Positions 1-5,185 of a stretch of 5,185 nt of DNA are shown here, piece after piece; position 1 is the stretch's first letter; each line of letters opens with the position of its first letter. Location: positions 1 through 5,185 of the forward strand of contig VYCX01000568.1 of the NCBI GenBank assembly GCA_009843725.1, read 5' to 3'. The stretch is from Boseongicola sp. SB0675_bin_26 (GTDB lineage Bacteria > Pseudomonadota > Alphaproteobacteria > Rhodobacterales > Rhodobacteraceae). A program made the translations under genes and the position numbers. The notes beneath the pieces are model-generated. The model saw nothing but the letters and a program-made list of their open reading frames with translations. It searched no databases and was not told the origin of the DNA.

Positions 1-84
1 CCGTCGAAAAAGACCGAATCCGGGCTTGCCTCAAATCATGGATGCTTGTTCCTGCATCGGTGACGGCGACGACTTGCACTTCGT
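1..84. other. Region downstream of the thiolase, no gene established
   Basis: No hairpin followed by a T-run, the usual terminator pattern, is visible after the thiolase stop. On the minus strand one frame stays open from a GTG at 79 (or a TTG at 88 overlapping the thiolase stop as TTGA) to the window edge, starting QVVAVTDAGTSIHDL after the first residue. It has no clear ribosome binding site and matches no family I recognise. It may be the 5' end of a seventh operon gene or chance. A 9-bp inverted repeat (GATGCTTGT at 41-49, ACAAGCATC at 91-99) has a 41-nt loop and no T-run, so it is not called a terminator. Confidence 0.4.
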
Positions 85-1275
85 TCAAGCACAAGCATCA
101 AGGTTCTCGATTACAACGGCAATCCCTTGGCCTCCACCTATGCACATGGTTGCCAGACCGTATCGTCCGGCGACGCGGCGAAGTTCGTGGATCAGCTTGG
201 TCAGAATGATCGCCCCAGACGCGCCGACCGGATGCCCAAGGGCAATCGCACCGCCGTTCGGGTTGGTCCTCTCAGGCGCGAAACCAAGAGCCTTCGAAAC
301 GGCGCAGGCCTGAGCGGCAAACGCCTCGTTCGATTCGATGCACGCCAAATCATCCACCGTCAGGCCAGCTCGCATCAGCGCCAGCTTCACCGCTGGAACA
401 GGACCCATGCCCATCACTTCGGGCGCGACGCCTGAGACGGCGCTTGAACGAACCTTCGCAATCGCGGACAGGCCTTTGTTTCGCGCAATGTCCGAATCAG
501 CGACGATCAACGCTGCGGCACCATCGTTGATGCCCGAGGAATTGCCTGGCGTGACCGAACCGTCCTTCCTGAAAGCCGGACGCAGCTTTGCCAGGTCGCC
601 GGGCTTAACGTCACGGCGGACGTGTTCGTCCTGCAGGAAGACGAAATCCTTGCGTCCGTGTTGCACAGTGACCGGCACGATCTGGCCGTCAAATCGCCCG
701 GAATCGATTGCAGCGGCGGCACGCCGGTGGCTTTCCAGTGCATATGCGTCCTGGGTCTCACGGTCGATTTCGCTGGCCTCGGCCACGTTTTCCGCAGTTT
801 CGCCCATGTGTCCATGGCCGAGGGGATCGGTCAAAGCGCCAACCATCATGTCGGTCGCCAAAATGTCGCCCGTCTTCGCTCCGAACCGGGCATTGCCGAT
901 CACATGGCCAACGCGGCTCATGTTCTCGGCACCGCCGGCCAGCACGATGCCGGCATTTCCAAGCAGGATTTGTTCGGTCCCGGTAACGACCGCTTGCAAC
1001 CCGCTGCCACAAAGCCTGTTCAGCGTAAGGGCCGTCGCCGTCTCGGGCACGCCTGCACCGATGGCGGCAACGCGCGACAGGTACACGTCTCGCGGCTCGG
1101 TATGGATGACGTTGCCAAACACGGTCTGATCCACATCGCGGGGTTGCAGGTTCGCGCGCCCGATAGCCTCGACCGCAACATGGGTCGCCAACTCCGTGAG
1201 CGGCGTTCCCGCCAAGGCGCCACCGAAGGTGCCGACGGCAGTGCGTACGGCTGAACAAATCACTGCATCGCGCAC
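85..1275 (-). CDS. Acetyl-CoA acetyltransferase / beta-ketothiolase (thiolase)
   Basis: This thiolase either cleaves a 3-ketoacyl-CoA with CoA or condenses two acyl-CoAs. From the GTG start it is 396 residues. All catalytic elements are present: nucleophile Cys89 in NRLCGSG, GGAENMSR (114-121), NSSGINDGAAALIVA (245-259), Asn316 in NEAFAAQ, His348 in NPNGGAIALGHPVGASGA (338-355), and Cys378 in CIGGGQG. Cys89, Asn316, His348 and Cys378 fall at exactly the residue numbers known for the Zoogloea biosynthetic thiolase. This, with the GGAGGAG site, argues for GTG at 1275 (N-terminus MRDAVICSAVRTAVGTFGG) rather than the ATG at 1290, which adds five residues. It follows the CoA-binding gene by 28 nt and is the last established gene of the operon. 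The FLQDEH..LAKLRPAF loop resembles PhaA/BktB-type enzymes, but chain-length preference cannot be read from the sequence. The product would supply acetyl-CoA or another short acyl-CoA. Confidence 0.95.
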   Translation of the reverse strand: MRDAVICSAVRTAVGTFGGALAGTPLTELATHVAVEAIGRANLQPRDVDQTVFGNVIHTEPRDVYLSRVAAIGAGVPETATALTLNRLCGSGLQAVVTGTEQILLGNAGIVLAGGAENMSRVGHVIGNARFGAKTGDILATDMMVGALTDPLGHGHMGETAENVAEASEIDRETQDAYALESHRRAAAAIDSGRFDGQIVPVTVQHGRKDFVFLQDEHVRRDVKPGDLAKLRPAFRKDGSVTPGNSSGINDGAAALIVADSDIARNKGLSAIAKVRSSAVSGVAPEVMGMGPVPAVKLALMRAGLTVDDLACIESNEAFAAQACAVSKALGFAPERTNPNGGAIALGHPVGASGAIILTKLIHELRRVAGRYGLATMCIGGGQGIAVVIENLDACA

Positions 1276-1281
1276 TGTGGA

Positions 1282-1288
1282 CTCCTCC
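1282..1288 (-). promoter_or_regulatory. Strong ribosome binding site supporting a GTG start for the thiolase
   Basis: The minus strand reads GGAGGAG, then 6 nt (TCCACA), then GTG at 1275. The site partly overlaps an in-frame ATG at 1290, which itself has only a weak CCAGG upstream. Sequence and spacing are close to ideal for the GTG. Confidence 0.75.
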
Positions 1289-1303
1289 ATTTGAATTGCC
1301 TGG

Positions 1304-1753
1304 TCAGATTCCCAAGTGGAGCTTGGGTTTCCAGAACGGGCGGAACAACTCGATTTTCGGGCAACGGTCCATCACGACCTTCAGGCCGGCATTCTCGGCA
1401 ATCGTCGCGGCGTTGTGGTCCACTACGCCGATCTGGCCCCAAAGAACCTTGGCACGGATCTCGATGGCTTCGTGCGCAACACCCATGAGGTCTTCGGGGC
1501 GGCGGAAGACCTCGACCATATCTACCGGGCGGTCGATCGCGGCAAGGCTGGGATAAACCTTGATGCCGCGGATTTCTGCAAGGCCGGGAAGCGGGTTGAC
1601 GGGGATCATGTCGTATCCGGTTTCGCTCAAGACCCGTAGCACGCCGTAGCTGAACTTGGTCCTGTCGGGACTCGCGCCGACCATAGCGACAGTTTTGACC
1701 GATTTCAGGATTCCCTGCAGATCGTCGTCCGAGTAAGGTTGCCTATGGTCCAT
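1304..1753 (-). CDS. CoA-binding domain protein (YccU-like, CoA_binding_2 family)
   Basis: A 149-residue stand-alone Rossmann-fold CoA-binding protein, the usual length for this family. It shows the nucleotide-binding turn AMVGASPDRTKFS (23-35), the conserved PVNP (51-54), the VDMVEVFRRPE strand and helix (78-87), LWGQIGV (104-110), and the C-terminal MDRCPKIE signature (128-135), whose Cys131 is typical of the family. These proteins resemble the CoA-binding domain of succinyl-CoA synthetase alpha subunits but lack the ligase domains. Their cellular function is not well established. Placement between acyl-CoA enzymes is consistent with CoA or acyl-CoA binding. The start is ATG at 1753, 2 nt after the ferredoxin stop, chosen over an overlapping TTG at 1759 from ribosome-binding-site spacing. 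The stop is TGA at 1306-1304. Confidence 0.92.
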   Translation of the reverse strand: MDHRQPYSDDDLQGILKSVKTVAMVGASPDRTKFSYGVLRVLSETGYDMIPVNPLPGLAEIRGIKVYPSLAAIDRPVDMVEVFRRPEDLMGVAHEAIEIRAKVLWGQIGVVDHNAATIAENAGLKVVMDRCPKIELFRPFWKPKLHLGI

Positions 1754-1755
1754 CG

Positions 1756-2124
1756 TCAAGCCTTTGGTGCGGCGATGCCCGCCTTCAGTTCATGGGGCTC
1801 CAGCGGGTCGAGAAAGGGGTTGCGATAAAGCTCCCCGTGGCTGTCGACGCCGATCTCAAGCGTGATGTCCGTCATGGGGCGCGCAACGCACAAGATCACG
1901 TATCCCGCATTGATCTGGCGCTTGTTCAGCGCAACTTGCCGCCGCTGATTGACGATGCCCTCAGTCAGTTTCGCCGCACAGGTGATGCAACCGCCATATT
2001 TGCAGCCGTAGGGCAGATCGACCCCCTGCTCGCGCAGACTTTCCAGCAATGGACGGCGCGCCTCGACCTCGAAAGTCGCATCTTCGCGGTTTGCAATGGT
2101 AACCCGACACGTGGTCATAGCCAT
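1756..2124 (-). CDS. 2Fe-2S ferredoxin, plant type
   Basis: A 122-residue electron-transfer protein with a single plant-type ferredoxin domain. The cluster ligands fit C-x4-C-x2-C-x29-C: Cys41, Cys46 and Cys49 in YGCKYGGCITC, and Cys79 in VILCVARP. The upstream beta-sheet and helix segment includes RPLLESLREQGVDLP (24-38). About 40 residues follow the last Cys, including GELYRNPFLDPLEP, a longer tail than in minimal ferredoxins. It has no signal peptide, so it is cytoplasmic. The chosen ATG at 2124 lies inside the end of the methanethiol-oxidase-family gene (10 nt overlap) and has GAG 6 nt upstream. A second ATG at 2118 overlaps the upstream TGA as ATGA and would remove two residues. The overlap implies translational coupling and suggests, without proof, that this ferredoxin serves an enzyme of this operon. 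No reductase or oxygenase partner is visible in the window. Confidence 0.95.
   Translation of the reverse strand: MAMTTCRVTIANREDATFEVEARRPLLESLREQGVDLPYGCKYGGCITCAAKLTEGIVNQRRQVALNKRQINAGYVILCVARPMTDITLEIGVDSHGELYRNPFLDPLEPHELKAGIAAPKA
1761..1765 (-). promoter_or_regulatory. Ribosome binding site deciding the start of the CoA-binding protein
   Basis: The minus strand reads AAAGG, then 7 nt (CTTGACG), then ATG at 1753. The alternative TTG at 1759 lies only 1 nt after AAAGG, too close to use it. This favours the ATG start over the TTG that overlaps the ferredoxin stop as TTGA. Confidence 0.6.
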
Positions 2125-3471
2125 ATGTCGCTCGTACAGTTACCACCCGGATAGCGTGTTTCATGACAACGGGATGGCCCGTTCGGTTCCTTGCCAAAAT
2201 CGACGACAAAGTCCGGGTTCAGTGTCATGCCGCCGTTGGCCGGATCACAATCGATCATCATCAGGACCCCGCCCCGTTCGCGGATCTCGGGATAGAACTG
2301 ATTGTCCCAGGTGGAGAACAGCGAGGTCGTCACGTAAAGCCGTCTGCCGTCCAAGCTCAGTTGAAACATTTGCGGGCCACCGGCCATCTTGACACCGTTC
2401 ACCTCGGGGGCCTTGCCCAACAGGCCACCCATCCAGACCTGCCCGGTCAAGACCGGAGCATGCGGGTCCGAGATGTCATACTGGCGCATGTCGCCGTGCA
2501 ACCAGTTGTTCAGATACAGGTATTTGTCGTCCATCGACACCAGGATCGCCGACATCACGCCAGGCACCGGGATCGGCCATTCGGGATGCGGTTCGTTCTC
2601 GACGTCGATCACCTTCTCCCATTGCCAGTTTCCGACGTCGTCCTTCCACCAGTGAATGACGTTTGAACTGAGCGCCGCCCCACAAAACCCGTGGGTGCTG
2701 TCGGGATCGTGGTGGAACTTGACCTCCAGCGGCAGCAGGCCGTCTTCACCCAGGTAGAAACTCTCGACAGGTTCGCGCTTTTCGAAATCCCAGATGTGCA
2801 ATTCGCGCCCGTACTTGAGATGCCCGACCTCTTCCAGATCGAATCCGGGCATAAAGGTGTTCGGTGCTCGGTGCGGCCCATTCCGAACTGACCATCACGT
2901 TGTGACGCGGCTGATACCAGAAGTCGTAGCCGAATTTGATGTCGCCCATCGAGCTTTCCCAGCGACCGACAATCTCGAACTCGTTGTTCAAGTGCAGATA
3001 GCCGCCCGGCGCCTCGCCCTTGGCATCGCCGAGCATCGAGATGATGATCTCTGATCCCAGACAATGCACGGTGTGCGGGCCGGAAAGATTGGTCTTTGCC
3101 CTGATCTCCGCCCCTTCGATCACCTTGTGCAAACGCGGCGCGCGCGGATTGGTTGCGGTGTCGACGACATGGATGTTGCTCGACCGCACCCCCGGCAGCA
3201 AAAGATACTTGCGCGACATGCCTGCATCGCCGAAGCATGACGAACAGGCATTCCAGCCCATGTGGTGCAGTTCGTCCCCGATGCCGGGCATCTCGAGACG
3301 GTGAATGACCTGAGAATAGGTCGGGCTTTCCGGGTCAACATCCACCGTTGCCAGATAGTCCGGTTCCTGAACGCCGGTGCCGGTGTAGATGGCAATCGTA
3401 TACAGGAGCGTCTCGTGTGGCGCCTTGATCGCATCCGCAGGCGAAGCAAATCCCGGTCCGCAACATTCCAT
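2115..3471 (-). pseudogene. Selenium-binding protein / methanethiol oxidase (SELENBP1/MtoX) family gene, frameshifted
   Basis: Family members oxidise methanethiol with O2 to formaldehyde, H2S and H2O2, using copper. The first frame encodes MECCGPGFASPADA at its start, then DYLATVDVDPESP (39-50), ELHHMGWNACSSCFGD (67-82), a GPHTVHC histidine segment (131-137) and WYQPRHN (185-191), up to SSEWAAP (195-201). The other frame continues with MPGFDLEEV, HDPDSTHGF, NNWLHGDMRQYDISDP, GGPQMFQLSLDGRRLY and the family C-terminus RYPGGNCTSDIWL. The join is a 7-bp tandem duplication; deleting one copy gives AAPNTFMPGF and a 449-residue protein, near the family norm (human about 470). As read, translation ends at 2746 after 241 residues, about 40 of them out of frame. 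The start is the ATG at 3471, because the family N-terminus begins there and it follows the crotonase stop by 13 nt; an in-frame ATG at 3546 adds family-unlike residues inside the crotonase gene. Human Cys57, proposed to bind selenium, aligns with Ser53; CSSC is kept. Both halves are otherwise intact, so decay is recent or the sequence is wrong. Confidence 0.93.
2861..2874. repeat. Perfect 7-bp tandem duplication causing the frameshift
   Basis: The plus strand reads TCGGTGC twice in direct succession (2861-2867 and 2868-2874), which is GCACCGA twice in the coding direction. With one copy the codons read GCA CCG AAC ACC TTT ATG (A-P-N-T-F-M), the consensus of the selenium-binding protein family. 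With two copies the frame shifts by one base. There are only two units, so it is a simple slippage-type duplication rather than a long microsatellite. Confidence 0.97.
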
Positions 3472-3484
3472 CAGGCCGTCTCGC

Positions 3485-4279
3485 TTACAGTGGATTCCAT
3501 TGCGGTGCGCGTTTTTCGAAAAAGGCCCCGATTCCCTCTTGGGCATCAGGCTCCAGCATGTTCAGAACCATGACCTCGGCGGCAAATTCATAGGCTTCGG
3601 GCAACGGCATTTCGATCTGGGCATAAAATGTCTCCTTGCCGATTTTCATCGTGGCAGGAGATTTCGCGGCGATCCGGCTTGCCAGCGCCATTGTGGTTTC
3701 CGTCAAGTCGGACGCAGCAGCGACATCGCTGACCAGGCCCATGGCCTGCGCTTCCTCGGCACGCACCATGTCACCGGTCAAAAGCATCCGCATGGCTGAT
3801 TTGCGCCCGACGTTGCGCGTGAGCGCGACCATCGGAGTCGAGCAAAAGAGCCCGATATTGACACCGGGTGTTGCGAACCGCGCATCATCGGCGGCGACGG
3901 CCAGATCGCATGCAGCCACCAACTGGCAGCCTGCCGCCGTCGCGATCCCATGAACTTCGGCGATCACCGGCTTGGCACAGCGCACGATCGACATCATCAG
4001 GCGCGCGCATTTCCCCATCGCCATTTCAAAAAACGCCCTTCCCCCATCGGGCTGTTCCCTTGCCGCCGTCAGCTCTTTCAGATCATGACCTGCGCAAAAA
4101 CCAGGCCCGCTGGCAGCGATGACAATCACGTGCACTTCAGGTTCGGCTCCAAGCCGGGTGATTGCATCTGTCAATTCATCCAGCATTGCCAGCGAAAGAG
4201 AGTTCCGCGCCGCCGGACGGTTCAGCACCAGCCGGGCAACGGCACCTTCGCGGGATTCAAGCAGAATGTCCTCGTTCAT
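3485..4279 (-). CDS. Enoyl-CoA hydratase/isomerase (crotonase) family protein, ECHDC3-like
   Basis: A complete 264-residue crotonase-fold protein of normal family length. Visible features are the N-terminal LNRPAARNSLS motif (19-29), the first oxyanion-hole segment GFCAGHDLKEL (60-70), the second oxyanion segment HGIATAAGCQLVAACDLAVA (110-129), and the FATPGVNIGLFCSTP segment (135-149). The last two closely resemble the ECHDC3 subgroup. Both glutamates that perform hydration in classical enoyl-CoA hydratase (Glu144 and Glu164 of the rat enzyme) appear replaced, by Gln119 (codon 3925-3923) and Gly139 (codon 3865-3863). The oxyanion-hole glycines remain. CoA-thioester binding is likely, but simple hydratase activity is doubtful; an isomerase, thioesterase or other crotonase reaction is possible. 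The start is the ATG 3 nt after the dehydrogenase stop, with a good ribosome binding site. The stop is TAA at 3487-3485, 13 nt before the next gene. Family call firm, reaction unknown. Confidence 0.94.
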   Translation of the reverse strand: MNEDILLESREGAVARLVLNRPAARNSLSLAMLDELTDAITRLGAEPEVHVIVIAASGPGFCAGHDLKELTAAREQPDGGRAFFEMAMGKCARLMMSIVRCAKPVIAEVHGIATAAGCQLVAACDLAVAADDARFATPGVNIGLFCSTPMVALTRNVGRKSAMRMLLTGDMVRAEEAQAMGLVSDVAAASDLTETTMALASRIAAKSPATMKIGKETFYAQIEMPLPEAYEFAAEVMVLNMLEPDAQEGIGAFFEKRAPQWNPL

Positions 4280-4282
4280 GGC

Positions 4283-5185
4283 TCAGTCCCTCAACAGCCC
4301 ACGAGCGATCACCAGCTTCATGATCTCGTTGGTCCCTGCGTAGATCCGCTCGATCCGGTTGTCGCGATACATCCTCTCCATCGGATATTCGGCCATTACG
4401 CCGTAGCCTCCAAAGAGCTGCAGGCAGCGATCTATGATCCTCGCCTGCAGGTCGGTCAGCCAATACTTCGCCATCGAGGCTTTCTCGGTTGTCAGCCGTC
4501 CTTCCAAGTGCTCGGCGATGCAGGCATCAAGGAATGTCTTGGCAACGGTTCCTTCGGTCGCGCATTCGGCGAGCACGAATTGCGTGTTCTGGAACTCGGC
4601 GATCTTCTGGCCGAAAGCCGCACGCTCCTTCACATAGTCCACCGTGTGGCGGAGCGCCCGTTCGATCCGGGCGACGGCATAGACGCCCACCAGCAAGCGT
4701 TCCTGCGGAAGCTGCTGCATCATCTGAACGAATCCCTGTCCCTCTTCCGGGCCGAGAAGCGCCGAAGTCGGAACACGCACGTCGTCGAAAAACAGCTCCG
4801 ACGTATCGTTCGACTTCATTCCCAGCTTGTCCAGGTTTCGCCCCCGTCGAAAGCCTTCCAACCCGTCGGTTTCGACCAGGATCAACGAGATTCCGCGTCC
4901 CCCGGCGTCGGGGTCGGTCTTGGCGGCAACGATGATCAGGTTTGCAAGCGCTCCGTTGGTGATGAAAGTCTTCGATCCCCTGATCCGGTAGTGATTGCCG
5001 TCCTTCACGGCAATTGTCTTGATGTTCTGCAGGTCCGATCCGGCCCCCGGTTCGGTCATCGCGATGGCCCCGATCAATTCGCCCGAGATCATGCGAGGCA
5101 GGATGTCGTGCTTTTGGTCTTCCGAACCGTAGTGGATCAGGTACGGGATCACGATCGAGTTGTGCAATCCTCCGCCCCAGCCATC
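4283..5185 (-). CDS. Acyl-CoA dehydrogenase, LCAD/FadE-like, 5' end outside window
   Basis: This flavoenzyme would oxidise an acyl-CoA to the trans-2-enoyl-CoA, passing electrons to ETF. The 300 visible residues cover the middle beta domain and C-terminal helical domain. Motifs in order, numbered from the window edge: MTEPGAGSDL (about 43-52), GSKTFITNG (70-78), PQERLL (160-165), FGGYGVMAEYPMER (258-271) and IYAGTNEIMK (281-290). Family members are about 380 residues, so roughly 80 N-terminal residues are missing. The frame stays open through the edge with no stop; the TTG at 5167-5165 is an internal Leu codon, not a start. At the position of the MCAD catalytic Glu (IYEGT) there is Ala. The Glu of QERLL, on helix G, matches the alternative base used by LCAD and isovaleryl-CoA dehydrogenase. 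The substrate is therefore more likely long-chain or branched than certain. It is the first visible gene of the operon, ending 3 nt before the crotonase. Family call firm, substrate unknown. Confidence 0.95.
   Translation of the reverse strand, partial: DGWGGGLHNSIVIPYLIHYGSEDQKHDILPRMISGELIGAIAMTEPGAGSDLQNIKTIAVKDGNHYRIRGSKTFITNGALANLIIVAAKTDPDAGGRGISLILVETDGLEGFRRGRNLDKLGMKSNDTSELFFDDVRVPTSALLGPEEGQGFVQMMQQLPQERLLVGVYAVARIERALRHTVDYVKERAAFGQKIAEFQNTQFVLAECATEGTVAKTFLDACIAEHLEGRLTTEKASMAKYWLTDLQARIIDRCLQLFGGYGVMAEYPMERMYRDNRIERIYAGTNEIMKLVIARGLLRD
4287..4292 (-). promoter_or_regulatory. Ribosome binding site of the crotonase gene
   Basis: The minus strand reads GAGGGA followed by 7 nt (CTGAGCC) and then ATG at 4279. 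It lies inside the last codons of the upstream acyl-CoA dehydrogenase. This supports the ATG chosen for the crotonase and close translational linkage of the two genes. Confidence 0.7.

Noticed and set aside
41..99. 9-bp inverted repeat after the thiolase stop as a terminator.
   Set aside because: The loop is 41 nt, the stem is short, no T-run follows, and one arm lies in the thiolase coding end.
338..1129. Long plus-strand open frame opposite the thiolase (263 codons).
   Set aside because: It is the antisense shadow of a thiolase whose catalytic motifs are all intact; the translation has no recognisable domain and is Ser/Pro/Arg-rich, as expected for antisense of GC-rich coding DNA.
2115..2852. 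Treating the second half of the methanethiol-oxidase-family gene as its own gene starting at ATG 2852.
   Set aside because: That ATG is the internal Met of the family motif NTFMPGF, and no ribosome binding site precedes it; it is the C-terminal half of a frameshifted gene.
2848..2875. Programmed ribosomal frameshift at the junction in the methanethiol-oxidase-family gene.
   Set aside because: No slippery heptamer or clear stimulatory structure was seen; the perfect 7-bp duplication explains the frame change more simply. Kept only as an alternative.
3389..3799. Plus-strand open frames opposite the crotonase and the start of the methanethiol-oxidase-family gene.
   Set aside because: They overlap well-supported minus-strand genes and show no family motifs or ribosome binding sites.

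Overview
The window is a compact, one-directional gene cluster. All supported genes lie on the minus strand and are transcribed from high to low coordinates. Base composition is GC-rich (roughly 60% by eye). The protein families (LCAD-like acyl-CoA dehydrogenase, ECHDC3-like crotonase, SELENBP1/methanethiol-oxidase family protein, plant-type 2Fe-2S ferredoxin, YccU-like CoA-binding protein, PhaA/BktB-like thiolase) suggest a proteobacterium, possibly an alphaproteobacterium. The taxonomic guess is inference only.

Layout in transcription order: (1) acyl-CoA dehydrogenase, 5' end cut by the window edge (4283-5185); (2) enoyl-CoA hydratase/isomerase family protein (3485-4279), 3 nt after gene 1; (3) selenium-binding protein / methanethiol oxidase family gene (2115-3471), 13 nt after gene 2 and broken by a frameshift at a perfect 7-bp tandem duplication (2861-2874); (4) 2Fe-2S ferredoxin (1756-2124), overlapping the end of gene 3 by 10 nt; (5) small CoA-binding protein (1304-1753 from its best-supported ATG), 2 nt after gene 4; (6) thiolase (85-1275 from a GTG start). 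The last 84 bases of the window hold no gene that can be established. No gap between established genes exceeds about 30 nt, so the six genes are very probably one operon whose promoter lies beyond position 5185.

The dehydrogenase, crotonase and thiolase form a partial beta-oxidation-like acyl-CoA route. No 3-hydroxyacyl-CoA dehydrogenase or acyl-CoA ligase is visible. In the middle sits a gene of the family that oxidises methanethiol to formaldehyde, H2S and H2O2, next to a ferredoxin. This makes degradation of a sulfur-containing (methylthio-) acyl-CoA a reasonable hypothesis, in the style of the late steps of DMSP demethylation. It is not proven: the crotonase lacks both classical catalytic glutamates.

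The best-supported anomaly is the 7-bp duplication. Removing one copy restores a 449-residue protein with the family consensus across the junction. It is either a recent inactivating mutation, a reversible (slippage) switch, or a sequence error.
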